NCBI GenBank assembly: GCA_016223045.1
Contig: JACRPT010000023.1
Span: 1 to 40,561, forward strand
Direction: 5' to 3'
Length of the DNA stretch: 40,561 nt
From: Candidatus Eiseniibacteriota bacterium
Lineage (GTDB): Bacteria > Eisenbacteria > RBG-16-71-46
In this document: positions 19,223-27,307 of the stretch, one piece after another
How positions within the stretch are numbered: the stretch's first letter is position 1
How the letters are laid out: every line of letters begins with the position of its first letter
Notes under the pieces: model-generated
The model's input: only the letters and a program-made list of their open reading frames with translations
Told to the model about the DNA's origin: nothing
The model's database searches: none
Translations under genes and position numbers: made by a program

Positions 19223-20767
19223 CTACACGGGATCGAACCAGCCCTGGTGGATCATCTCCTCGCTCAGGCGCCGCGCCTCGGCGAGCGTCTCCGCGGTGCC
19301 TGCGTCCTTCCCACGGGGCAGCTCCGCCACCAGCCGCGCCAGCTCCTCGTCGAAGCAACGGCCGGTGAGGCCGGGCGTGTGGCGGACGGGGCGGCCCTCG
19401 CCGTCGCGGATCACGGCCGGATCGCGGTGGCGCAGGCGCTGCGCGATCATCAGCCGGTAGATGCGATCGGTGGCGAGGTCCTCCATGTAGCCGTCCAAGA
19501 GGCTCGCGCCCCGGCCGTTCAGCACGCCGTTGCGGTAGCGGATCACGGTGCGCACCGCGGCGCGCGTGCCCTCCAGCGAGCGGCGCCCCACGGCGCCGGG
19601 ATGCGGGCGCAGGTCGGGGTAGCGCAGCGCGCCCGCGGGGATGCGCTCGAGCTGGTTCGGCGCCGGGAACTGGGCGACGGCGATGGCGTTCTGGTCCGGA
19701 TGCCCGGTCCAGGCGCCGTCCATGAAGCAGGCCGCCTCGTTTCGCTTGTCCTGCTCGAGCACCGCGAGCGCGCGGGCGTTCAACCCCGGATCTTCCCGGC
19801 TCGGGTAGAGCGCGGTCATGCCGCCGATGGCGAGCGCGCCGCGGCGGTGGCAGATGCCCGCGAGCAGCAGGCGCAGGTTCTGGAAGAACGGCACGTCGTG
19901 CGGAATGGTGTTGCGGTCGGGCAGCACCCACGCGGGGTCGGCGGCGGTGAAGTGGATGAGGCTCGCCATGTAGTCCCAGCGCCCGAGGTTCAGTCCCAGG
20001 ATGTGGTCGCGCAGGTGGAAGAGGAACTCCTCCATCTGGAAGGCCAGCGGATGCGACTCGACCAGCACCATGCACTTGATCGCGCCGTCGGGCCAGCCGC
20101 GCGCGCGCGCGACCGCCTTGAACGCGTCGGCCCACCAGCGCGCCTCCGCGGCCGACTCGGACTTGGGGATGTAGATGCACAGCGGATGCCGCAGCCGCGC
20201 CGGCTCCACCTGGAAGGCGATCAGCGCCAGATCGAAGAGCGAGGCCGCGGTGACCGCGCCCGCGGGGAGCACTCCGGCCTGGCCGAGGTGGAGCCCGCGC
20301 ACCCGGCTCCAGATCACGGTGGCGCTCGGCTCGATGCCGACGGTGCGCCCGCGCTTCCGGTCCTCGTAGGTGAGCCTCCCCGCGAGCGCGGCGAGGATGT
20401 TGCGGGCGCCGCTCGCGAGGTTCGGCCACTGGTTCGCCATCGAGTCCTCGAGGTCGAGCATCACGCCCGGCGCCCCCGAGTTGAGCATCTTGACCACCAG
20501 CTCGGCGTCGTCCGCAGGGCCGGTCATCTGGTTGCGCTGGTCCGCGCACCAGGCGGGGAGCGCGATCCGCCACGCGCCGCGCGTGGCTTCGGAGGGCGGC
20601 AGGTGGTCCGGCAGGCGGCCTGCGTGGGCGGCGGCGAGCGCGGCCCGGCGGGCGGCCACCAGCGCGTCGCGCCGCGGCGTGAACTCGGCGTGGAGCGGGC
20701 GGTAGAAGTCGGGGAAGCCCGCGGGCAGATCGCGCTCCGGCCGGAAGTCCAGCGGAGCGTGGTTCAT
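19223..20767 (-). CDS. aceB: Malate synthase (A-type)
   Basis: Condenses glyoxylate with acetyl-CoA to malate. The protein has 514 residues, close to the usual 530. Family motifs are MLDLEDSMANQWPN, IYIPKSESAAEARWW, the ESHPLAFQMEEFLFHLRDHI stretch with GLNLGRWDYM after it, AIGGMTALYPSR and FMDGAWTGHP. Several core residues differ from the E. coli enzyme (for example VESHPL for IETLPA), so it is a divergent branch, but the fold-defining stretches are intact. I place the start at ATG 20767. An ATG at 20806 has a better AGGG ribosome-binding site but adds a Pro-rich stretch using codons rare here (CTA, CCT, CCA). It is first in an operon with aceA. Confidence 0.92.
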   Translation of the reverse strand: MNHAPLDFRPERDLPAGFPDFYRPLHAEFTPRRDALVAARRAALAAAHAGRLPDHLPPSEATRGAWRIALPAWCADQRNQMTGPADDAELVVKMLNSGAPGVMLDLEDSMANQWPNLASGARNILAALAGRLTYEDRKRGRTVGIEPSATVIWSRVRGLHLGQAGVLPAGAVTAASLFDLALIAFQVEPARLRHPLCIYIPKSESAAEARWWADAFKAVARARGWPDGAIKCMVLVESHPLAFQMEEFLFHLRDHILGLNLGRWDYMASLIHFTAADPAWVLPDRNTIPHDVPFFQNLRLLLAGICHRRGALAIGGMTALYPSREDPGLNARALAVLEQDKRNEAACFMDGAWTGHPDQNAIAVAQFPAPNQLERIPAGALRYPDLRPHPGAVGRRSLEGTRAAVRTVIRYRNGVLNGRGASLLDGYMEDLATDRIYRLMIAQRLRHRDPAVIRDGEGRPVRHTPGLTGRCFDEELARLVAELPRGKDAGTAETLAEARRLSEEMIHQGWFDPV

Positions 20768-21186
20768 GCGCGGCGCGAGGCCGGGTGGGGGAGGTAGAGG
20801 GGCCATGGAGCCCTGTCCATATGCACGTCCGATGCCCGCACGAGCCCCGCGCGGCAGATTCCCTGCGCCGCGCGCGCCGTGCGCCGAAGTCCCCGGCAGG
20901 ATGACGAGTTGGCGCCGTCTCACGAGGTTCTGCTTGAGATGGCGAAGGTGGGTGCCGGGGGCCGGAAAAAGTGGCGCCGCGGTCAAGCGCCCCGGGCGCG
21001 CTGGGGAAAATGACGGACCGGGCGGGGGCATCCGCCCGGTCCGCGAGCGCGAATCGGCAGGCGCCGGTCAGGCCCGCGCGGCACGACCGAACGCTCCGCG
21101 CCCGCGGGCGTGGGGCCGCGCCGCTCAGGCCCGTGCTGTGCGACCGCCCGGCGCCAGCCGGCTATGGACCAGCGTGGCCATCCCTC
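20768..21186. other. Intergenic region with decayed aquaporin 3' copies and a terminator
   Basis: From 21068 to 21186 it holds two degenerate copies of the 3' end of the neighbouring aquaporin gene, and at 21015-21042 a strong hairpin. The remainder (20768-21014) is the aceB upstream region. I find no gene there and no clear promoter hexamers. Confidence 0.6.
21015..21042 (-). terminator. Rho-independent-type terminator downstream of the aquaporin unit
   Basis: A perfect 11-bp stem (GGACCGGGCGG / CCGCCCGGTCC) with a 6-base loop. On the minus strand it is followed after three bases by ATTTT, a short T-tract. It lies beyond the two extra copies of the aquaporin 3' end, so these would be part of the same transcript. 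Confidence 0.65.
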
Positions 21187-21241
21187 TCAGGCCTGTGCGG
21201 TGCGACCTCCCAGCACCAGCCTGCCATACGCCAGCGCGGCC
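21068..21241 (-). repeat. Three tandem copies of the aquaporin 3' end
   Basis: Copy A (21187-21241) is the true gene end. Copy B (21125-21179) matches it at about 44 of 55 positions by my alignment. Copy C (from 21068) matches B at 18 of its first 22 positions, then degenerates. Periods are 62 and 57 bp. Read on the minus strand each copy ends in a related peptide and TGA: GRTAQA, GRTARA and GRAARA. Confidence 0.8.
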
Positions 21242-21866
21242 GCGCCGCCGCCCAGCAGCGGGGCGACCCAGTAGACCCAGTGCAGGTCCCAGGAGCCCGC
21301 GACCAGCGCGGGTCCGAAGGCGCGCGCCGGGTTCAGCGCGGCGGCGGTGAGCGGGCCGCCGGCCAGGTGACCGCCAGGCCGATGCCGAACCCGCCGATCG
21401 GCGGATGGCGCTCGTCCACCGCGGTGCCCCACACCGCGGTCACCAGGAAGAAGGTGAGCACGAACTCGACCAGCGCGGCGCCGAGCGGCGTGAGGCCGGG
21501 GCTCACTGCGGCGGCGCCCAGGTGCACCGCTTTCCACACTGCGTCGGGGAAGACGGCGGCGAGCGCGAAGCTCGCCACCACCGCGCCGAGCAACTGCGAG
21601 ACCCAGTAGGCCAGCGCCGAGGGCACGCTCTGGCGTCCGGTCACGAGGAAGCCGAAGGTCACCGCCGGGTTCAAGTGCCCGCCCGAGACGGCGCCGAAGG
21701 CCGAGATCATCACCGCCAGCGCGAGCCCGTGCGCCACCGCGATGCCGAGCAGCCCGAGGCCGGTCGGGCCCATCAGCTGCTGCGCGCAGATCGCGCCCTG
21801 CCCGGCGAAGCACAGGGTGAAGGTGCCGAGGAACTCCGCCCAGTACGACTTGATGCCCTGATCCAT
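21187..21866 (-). pseudogene. Aquaporin (MIP family), frameshifted
   Basis: A six-helix water/solute channel gene broken near 21364-21370. From ATG 21866 (good site GGAGGGAACC) one frame encodes helices 1-5 with the first NPA box ([12 protein letters not shown]), then runs out of frame after GIGLAVT and stops at 21333. The other frame continues with [19 protein letters not shown] (second NPA) and helix 6 ([18 protein letters not shown]) to TGA at 21187. Relatives have a few residues between these parts, so a loss of 3n+1 bases (perhaps ten) would explain it. The break is at the end of helix 5, which carries a selectivity-filter residue. Both halves otherwise look well conserved, so the mutation is recent or a sequencing error. 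Water versus glycerol specificity cannot be judged. Confidence 0.8.
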
Positions 21867-21930
21867 GGTTCCCTCCCTGAGTATCGGTCCGCCGACCCCG
21901 CGCTCCGCGGGCCGGCGTGTCCGGTGGCCG

Positions 21931-21959
21931 AGTATCCACGCGCGGGGCACCTGTGCCAA
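21931..21959 (-). promoter_or_regulatory. Sigma-70-type promoter of the aquaporin gene
   Basis: On the minus strand TTGGCA, exactly 17 bases, then GATACT: five of six and four of six consensus positions. The -10 lies about 65 bases before the ATG. It is one of the better sigma-70 matches in this GC-rich window. Confidence 0.55.
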
Positions 21960-22069
21960 CGGACTTCGCGCCCGGCGTCGGTGCGCCGGCGGGAGGGGCC
22001 GCGCTGCGGGCCGGCGGTGCCGGCGCGCATGGATGGCCGCACGGCCGGCACTTGTGGCAGAATCCGCCC

Positions 22070-23374
22070 ATGCCCCCTGACGTACCGACCTCCCCCCGCA
22101 AGGACGGGCGGCTTCTGCTGCTCGTCGTGCTCCTGGCCGTGCTCGTTCAGACGGTGCTGATCGTCCTCAAGGGCCAGCGCTACTACTTCGCCGACACCGC
22201 AGAGTACGACGCCGCGGCGCGCCGGATCCTGCGCGGGCTCGGCCCCGGCGCCGACTTCCCGCGCGCGCCGCTCTACCCGGCCTTCATGGCGCTCGGGTAC
22301 CTGCTCGGCGGAGTCGGGAACTTCCAGGCCGTGCGGCTGCTCCAGGCCGCATTCGGGATCGGGCTGGTGCTGCTCGTCGCCCGGCTGGGCCGGCGCATGG
22401 GGCAGCCGGTGGCGGGATTCCTCGGTGCGCTGGGCGTGGCGGTAGCGCCCACCCTCGCCTACACCACCTCGATGCTCTACCCGACCATGCTCTACACCGT
22501 CCTGCTCTTCGCCATCACGGCGCTGGCCTGGAGCCTCGCCGAACGACCGGGGCTTGGGCGGGCCGCGGGGCTCGGCGTGCTGATGGCGCTGGTCTGGCTC
22601 ACCGACGCGATCGTGGTGGCGCCGCTCGCCGCGGTGCTGGTCTGGCTGCTGCTCGCCGCGCGCGGCACGTTGGCGCGGCGGCTGGCCATCGTGGGGCTGG
22701 CGGTGGCGGTGGCGCTGCTGGCCGCGGGCTCGTGGACGCAGTACCACCGCCGCGCCAACGGTAGCCCCGCCGTGCCGCTGGCCAAGGCGCAGTACGTGCT
22801 CTACGTCGCGCGCCACGACCCGGAGGTGGTAGGAGGCCACACGGTCAGCGACACCACCGGGAAGGAGTTCCAACCGCTCCCGCTCGGCCGCTTCCTGCGC
22901 CGCGAGCTGGGCCTCATGCGCGAGCAGCCCGCGGCCTACATGCACGACTACGCCCTCGAGTTCGTGCACTTCTTCAAGCCAATGCCGGACCGCATCCAGA
23001 CGTCAAACCAGTACACCCGGACCGAGGTCCGGTGGCTGGTCGCGCTCTACTTCGCCGGCGTGCTGCTGTTCGCTCCGATCGGCCTGCTCTGGGGGGCGGC
23101 TCCGCTGCGCGCGAGGCTGCTGCTGGCGCTGGTCCCGCTGGCTACCGCGGCCGCCTATGCCCTCTTCTTCAGCCAGATGCGCTACCGCATCCCGACCGAA
23201 CCGCAGCTCCTGCTGCTGAGTTCCCTGGGCCTGCTGCGGCTCTTGCCGAGAGGGCGCGCCGGCCGTGCCGTGGCCGTACCCGGGGCAGGTGGCGGCGCCG
23301 GGCGGCCGCGGCCGGGCGCCGGCGGCACTGACAGACCGGCCGCTCGCCCTGACAGGATGACAGCGGGTGAATGA
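22070..23374 (+). CDS. GT-C/ArnT-like polytopic membrane glycosyltransferase
   Basis: 434 residues. A first membrane helix ([19 protein letters not shown]) is followed by [15 protein letters not shown], which places Asp and Glu in the first outer loop as in PMT/ArnT-type enzymes, and by [13 protein letters not shown]. About nine further hydrophobic segments follow. The last 45 residues are low-complexity (Gly, Arg, Pro). The likely role is lipid-linked sugar transfer outside the membrane; substrate unknown. The start at 22070 gives an N-terminus right before the first helix. A CAGAAT box six bases upstream could be a -10 for a nearly leaderless transcript, but no good -35 is present. The aquaporin gene diverges from it. 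Confidence 0.7.
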   Translation: MPPDVPTSPRKDGRLLLLVVLLAVLVQTVLIVLKGQRYYFADTAEYDAAARRILRGLGPGADFPRAPLYPAFMALGYLLGGVGNFQAVRLLQAAFGIGLVLLVARLGRRMGQPVAGFLGALGVAVAPTLAYTTSMLYPTMLYTVLLFAITALAWSLAERPGLGRAAGLGVLMALVWLTDAIVVAPLAAVLVWLLLAARGTLARRLAIVGLAVAVALLAAGSWTQYHRRANGSPAVPLAKAQYVLYVARHDPEVVGGHTVSDTTGKEFQPLPLGRFLRRELGLMREQPAAYMHDYALEFVHFFKPMPDRIQTSNQYTRTEVRWLVALYFAGVLLFAPIGLLWGAAPLRARLLLALVPLATAAAYALFFSQMRYRIPTEPQLLLLSSLGLLRLLPRGRAGRAVAVPGAGGGAGRPRPGAGGTDRPAARPDRMTAGE

Positions 23375-23483
23375 GGCGCTCGCGCTGACCCGCCCCGCGC
23401 CGCACGGCGCACGGACTCGTGGAATCCCAGCGCTCGCCCCGCGCCCGGTGACCGCGCGCGGACTGCCCGCCGGGGCGCGGCTC

Positions 23484-23499
23484 TGGCACGAAGCGTGCG
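23484..23499 (+). promoter_or_regulatory. Sigma-54 (RpoN) type promoter of the por operon
   Basis: TGGCACGaagcGTGC has the invariant GG (23485) and GC (23497) exactly ten bases apart, a perfect TGGCACG -24 element and one mismatch in the -12 (GTGC for TTGC). Transcription would start near 23510, leaving a leader of about 95 bases to the first gene. Confidence 0.5.
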
Positions 23500-23605
23500 G
23501 CACGAAGTCACCCCGATGGCAGAGAGTCACCCGGGCCCGGGGCATCGCGGCAGCAGCGGCTGGCGCCCGAGCCTGGCCATGGCGTTGCCCGGCGAGGAGC
23601 ATCTG

Positions 23606-24181
23606 ATGCGCGAACTCCGAATCCACGGCCGCGGCGGTCAGGGGGCGGTCGTCGCCTCCAAGCTCCTGGCCGCGGCGCTCTTTCGCGAGGGCAAGTCGGT
23701 CCAGGCCTTTCCCGCCTTCGGGGTGGAACGCCGCGGCGCTCCGGTCACCGCGTTCCTGCGCCTCTCGGACGGGCCGATCCTGCTGCGCTGCGAGGTCACG
23801 CACCCCGACGACCTCATCGTCCTGGACCCCACGCTGGTCCAGGCCGTGGACGTGACCGCGGGCCTCAAGCCGGGCGGGAGCATCCTGATCTGCTCCGAGC
23901 GTGACCCGGCTGGCTACCCCGAGCTGGCCGCCCGCTTCCGCGTCGCCACGGTGGACGCCGGCGACATCGCGCAGCGCCACGGACTCGGCTCCAGGACCCA
24001 GCCCATCGTCAACACCGCGATCCTCGGCGCCTTCGCCGCCTTCTCGGGGCTGGTGAGTCTCGAGTCCATCTGCGCGGCCATCGCCGAGGACGTCTCGTAC
24101 CGCACCGAGGCGAACATCGCCGCGGCCCGCGAGGCTGCCGCCGCGGTCAAGTCCCTGAACGGAGAGGCGCTCCATGCCTGA
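23606..24181 (+). CDS. 2-oxoacid:acceptor oxidoreductase gamma subunit (PorG type)
   Basis: 191 residues, the normal size of the gamma subunit of pyruvate/2-oxoacid:ferredoxin oxidoreductases, which binds part of the CoA site. Signature sequences are HGRGGQGAVVASKLLAAAL near the N-terminus, FPAFGVERRGAPV and a PTLVQ stretch. GAGGAG six bases upstream selects ATG 23606. It is the first gene of a tight four-gene operon: it overlaps the next gene by eight bases and all later junctions overlap by four. The exact substrate (pyruvate, 2-oxoglutarate, branched-chain) is not set by this subunit. Confidence 0.93.
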   Translation: MRELRIHGRGGQGAVVASKLLAAALFREGKSVQAFPAFGVERRGAPVTAFLRLSDGPILLRCEVTHPDDLIVLDPTLVQAVDVTAGLKPGGSILICSERDPAGYPELAARFRVATVDAGDIAQRHGLGSRTQPIVNTAILGAFAAFSGLVSLESICAAIAEDVSYRTEANIAAAREAAAAVKSLNGEALHA

Positions 24182-26138
24182 CGATCGTCCGATCGCCGGG
24201 CCGGCGCGCGGCGTGTCGCCGGCGGCCGCGAGCACCACACCCGGCGGGCGGCCGGTCGCCGGCACCGTGCAGGGCGCGCCGCGGGCCGCGGTGCAGGCCA
24301 CGCCGGTCGAGCGGCCGATCGCCGACACCGTGCACGGCGTGCCGCCGGTGGCGGTGAGCACCACCACGACGCTGGTCAACCGGACCGGCTCGTGGAAGTA
24401 CATCCGTCCGGTGTACCAGGACAAGGTGGCGCCGTGTAACCAGGGCTGCCCGGTCGGGATCGACATCGAGGGCTACATGAACCTGCTGCGCGAGGGGCGC
24501 ACGCAGGAGGCCATCGAGCTGCTGCTGCGCGAGAACCCGCTGCCGGCGGTGACCGGGCGGGTCTGCTACCACCCGTGCGAGGACGGCTGCAACCGCCGCG
24601 GCTTCGACGACGCGGTGGCGATCCACGCGGTGGAGCGCGTGCTCGGCGACCTCGCGCTCGCGTCGCCGCTGCCGCCGCCGGCGCCGCGCACCTGGCCCGA
24701 GACCGTGGCGGTGGTGGGCTCGGGGCCGGCGGGGCTGGCCTGCGCCTATCATCTGGCGCGGCTCGGCTACGGCGTGACGGTCTACGAGTCCGAGCTCGAG
24801 CCGGGGGGCGTGCTGCGCTACGGCATCCCCGAGTACCGGCTGCCGAAGCAGGTGCTGGCGCGCGAGCTGGAGCGGATCCGCGCGCTCGGCGTGAGCTTCC
24901 GCTGCGGCGTGCAGGTCGGCGGCGAGCTGCCGTGGAGCGCGCTGGCGGAGCACCACGCGGTGTTCCTCGCCACCGGCGTCCACCGCAGCCGCCCGCTCGG
25001 CGTGCCCGGCGAGGAGCTGCCCGGCGTGCGCGCCGGGCTCGACCTGCTCTCCGAGGTCAACCACGGGCTCAGGCCCGAGTTGGGACGGTGCGTGGTGGTG
25101 GTCGGCGGCGGCAACACCGCGATGGACTGCGCGCGCACCGCGGTGCGGCTGGGCGCCGAGGTCACGGTGCTCTACCGCCGCTCGCGCGCCGAGATGCCGG
25201 CCAACGAGGAGGAGGTGTTCGAGGCGCTGCGCGAGGGCGTGCACTTCGAGTTCCTCGCCGCGCCGGTCGAGGTGATGGGCGAGGAGCGCCGCCCCGAGGA
25301 GGAGGCGCTCGAGGCGATTCGCGCGAGCTTCGACGAGGAGGATGCGCGCCGCTCCGCGCTGCGCCTGGCCGGGCTGCGGTGCACGCGCATGGCGCTCGGC
25401 GAGCCCGACGCCTCGGGCCGCCGCCGGCCGGTGCCGATCCCGGGCAGCGAGTTCCTGGTGCCGGCCGACACCGTGCTCTGCGCGGTGGGCGAGGAGGCGG
25501 ACGCGGACGCGCTGCCCGAGGGGCTGCCTCGCGACGGGGGAGCGGTGGCGGTGGACGCGCTGGGGAGCACCGGTCTGCCCACCTTCTTCGCGGGCGGCGA
25601 CCTGGTGGACCAGCCGCACACCGTGGCGTACGCCATCGGCTCGGGCAAGCGCGCGGCGCTGGGCATCGACCGCTGGCTGCGGATCCGCGCCGGCGAGCTG
25701 GGCGACGGCACCGACCTGGCCGAGCTGCGCTACGGCCCGGCGGGCAACGTCAGCATGACGCGCTGGCGCGGGGACGACCCGGTGCAGCGCGTGGCGCCCC
25801 TGAACGAGGTGGTGACACCCGAGCGCATCAACACCGACCACTTCCGCCACGCCGAGCGCCACGCGGACCGCCAGCACCCGCTCGAGCAGGCGCTCGGCGG
25901 GTTCGACGAGGTGAACCAGGGGCTCGCCCCCGAGGAGGCGCTCGCGGAGTCGCGGCGCTGCTTCAACTGCGGGGTCTGCAACGCCTGCGAGCTGTGCCTG
26001 ATCTTCTGCCACGACATCGCCATCCGGCGGCGCGGCGACGGCCGCTTCGAGATCGACTACGAGTACTGCAAGGGCTGCGGGGTCTGCAGCGCCGAGTGCC
26101 CGCGGGGCGCGATGGCGATGACCCGGGAGGGCCTGTGA
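24174..26138 (+). CDS. GltD/NfnB-like flavoprotein fused to a PorD-type 4Fe-4S domain
   Basis: 654 residues; likely carries electrons between the oxidoreductase and NAD(P)H. Residues 5-65 are three 21-residue repeats (RPIAG, RPVAG and RPIAD starts), then a GltD-type Fe-S region with C88, C92, C131, C135 and C139, an FAD loop VVGSGPAGLACAYHL (about 180-194), a pyridine-nucleotide fold VVVVGGGNTAMDCARTAVR near 305-325 and a second FAD motif ending FFAGGDLVDQPHTV. The C-terminus is ferredoxin-like: CFNCGVCNACELCLIFC (C596, 599, 602, 605, 608, 612) and CKGCGVCSAEC (C632, 635, 638, 642). It sits between the gamma and alpha subunits, where a separate small PorD ferredoxin subunit is usual. Direct NAD(P)H coupling is inference. 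Confidence 0.88.
   Translation: MPDDRPIAGPARGVSPAAASTTPGGRPVAGTVQGAPRAAVQATPVERPIADTVHGVPPVAVSTTTTLVNRTGSWKYIRPVYQDKVAPCNQGCPVGIDIEGYMNLLREGRTQEAIELLLRENPLPAVTGRVCYHPCEDGCNRRGFDDAVAIHAVERVLGDLALASPLPPPAPRTWPETVAVVGSGPAGLACAYHLARLGYGVTVYESELEPGGVLRYGIPEYRLPKQVLARELERIRALGVSFRCGVQVGGELPWSALAEHHAVFLATGVHRSRPLGVPGEELPGVRAGLDLLSEVNHGLRPELGRCVVVVGGGNTAMDCARTAVRLGAEVTVLYRRSRAEMPANEEEVFEALREGVHFEFLAAPVEVMGEERRPEEEALEAIRASFDEEDARRSALRLAGLRCTRMALGEPDASGRRRPVPIPGSEFLVPADTVLCAVGEEADADALPEGLPRDGGAVAVDALGSTGLPTFFAGGDLVDQPHTVAYAIGSGKRAALGIDRWLRIRAGELGDGTDLAELRYGPAGNVSMTRWRGDDPVQRVAPLNEVVTPERINTDHFRHAERHADRQHPLEQALGGFDEVNQGLAPEEALAESRRCFNCGVCNACELCLIFCHDIAIRRRGDGRFEIDYEYCKGCGVCSAECPRGAMAMTREGL
24186..24371 (+). 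repeat. Three 63-bp tandem repeats at the flavoprotein N-terminus
   Basis: Units start at 24186, 24249 and 24312. They encode Pro/Ala/Val-rich 21-residue peptides (RP-I/V-A-...-G-P-A-V-T). They keep the reading frame and precede the first conserved domain. Confidence 0.8.
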
Positions 26139-27307
26139 AGAAGGTCATCGTCGGCAACCACGCGGTGTCCTGGGGCGTGCAGCTGGCGCGGGCCGAGGTC
26201 ATCTCGGCCTATCCGATCACGCCGCAGACCCAGATCGTCGAGGAGCTCTCCGAGATGTGCGCCGACGGGCGGCTCCCCGCACGCTTCATCAAGGTCGAGT
26301 CCGAGCACTCGGCGATGGCCGCCTGCATCGGCGCGTCGGTGGCCGGGGTCCGCACCTTCACCGCCACCTCGTCGCAGGGGCTGCTGCTCATGCACGAGAT
26401 GCTCCACTACGCGGCGGGCGGACGGCTGCCCGTGGTGATGGCGGACATCAACCGCGCGGTGGCGCCGGGCTGGAACATCTGGACCGACCAGAACGACTCG
26501 CTGTCCCAGCGCGACACCGGCTGGATCCAGCTCTACTGCGAGAACAACCAGGAGGTGCTCGACACCACGGTGCAGTCCTTCAAGCTGGCCGAGGCGGTGG
26601 ACCTCCCGGTGATGCTGGTGCTCGACGCGTTCTACCTCTCGCACACCTCGGAGCCGGTGGACATCCCCGATCAGGCCGACGTGGACACGTTCCTGCCGAA
26701 GCGCGAGGCCCGGCTCAAGCTCGACGTGAACGACCCGCGCGCCTTCGGCGCGCTCTCGCCGCCCGACATGTACATGGAGCTGCGGCTGCGCCAGCAGGAG
26801 GCGATGGAGCAGGCGCTCGAGGTGTTCGACGCGGTGGAGGCCGAGTGGGGCGAGCGCTTCGGCCGCCGCTACGGGGCGATCGAGCCCTACCGCACCGAGG
26901 ACGCCGAGATCGTGCTCGTCACCTCGGGCACCGTGACCTCGACCGCGCGCTACGTGGTGGACGAGCGGCGCGCGCGCGGCGAGAAGGTGGGGCTGGTCAA
27001 GATCAAGATGTTCCGCCCGTTCCCGACCGCGCGGCTGCGCCGGGCGCTGGCCGGCATCCCGCGCGTGGCGGTGCTCGACCGCAACCTCTCGCCCGGCCGC
27101 AGCGGCATCTTCGCCGAGGAGCTGCGCGCCGCGCTCTACGACCTCGAGCCGGCGCGGCGACCGGGGCTGGACGGCTACGTCATCGGGCTGGGCGGGCGCG
27201 ACGTGACGCCGGACACCATCGGCGAGTGCCTGGACCGCTCGCGCGCCGCGCTCGCTGCGGGGCGCGCGCCCGAGCGCGAGGACCTGTGGGTGGGGGTGAA
27301 GCCGTGA
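26135..27307 (+). CDS. porA: Pyruvate/2-oxoacid:ferredoxin oxidoreductase alpha subunit
   Basis: 390 residues starting at a GTG that overlaps the preceding stop (GTGA), with GGAGG just upstream. It has the PorA pyrimidine-binding domain I motif GNHAVSWGVQLARAEVISAY followed by PITPQTQIVEELSE, the VESEHSAMAACIGASVAG segment and TATSSQGLLLMHEML, then a domain II with IVLVTSGTVTSTARYVVDE. Together with PorB it decarboxylates a 2-oxoacid to acyl-CoA using thiamine pyrophosphate, reducing ferredoxin or, here, probably the fused flavoprotein. The motifs are closest to pyruvate enzymes; the reaction can also run toward pyruvate synthesis. Confidence 0.94.
   Translation: MKKVIVGNHAVSWGVQLARAEVISAYPITPQTQIVEELSEMCADGRLPARFIKVESEHSAMAACIGASVAGVRTFTATSSQGLLLMHEMLHYAAGGRLPVVMADINRAVAPGWNIWTDQNDSLSQRDTGWIQLYCENNQEVLDTTVQSFKLAEAVDLPVMLVLDAFYLSHTSEPVDIPDQADVDTFLPKREARLKLDVNDPRAFGALSPPDMYMELRLRQQEAMEQALEVFDAVEAEWGERFGRRYGAIEPYRTEDAEIVLVTSGTVTSTARYVVDERRARGEKVGLVKIKMFRPFPTARLRRALAGIPRVAVLDRNLSPGRSGIFAEELRAALYDLEPARRPGLDGYVIGLGGRDVTPDTIGECLDRSRAALAAGRAPEREDLWVGVKP

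Noticed and set aside
23573-23588. A second GG-N10-GC element (TGGCCATGGCGTTGCC) closer to the por operon
   Set aside because: Its transcription start would fall in or after the ribosome-binding site of the first gene, and its -24 half is poorer than the element at 23484.
24147-26012. A 621-codon minus-strand frame opposite the flavoprotein
   Set aside because: Low-complexity composition and no family resemblance, against a sense gene with FAD, NAD(P) and Fe-S motifs.
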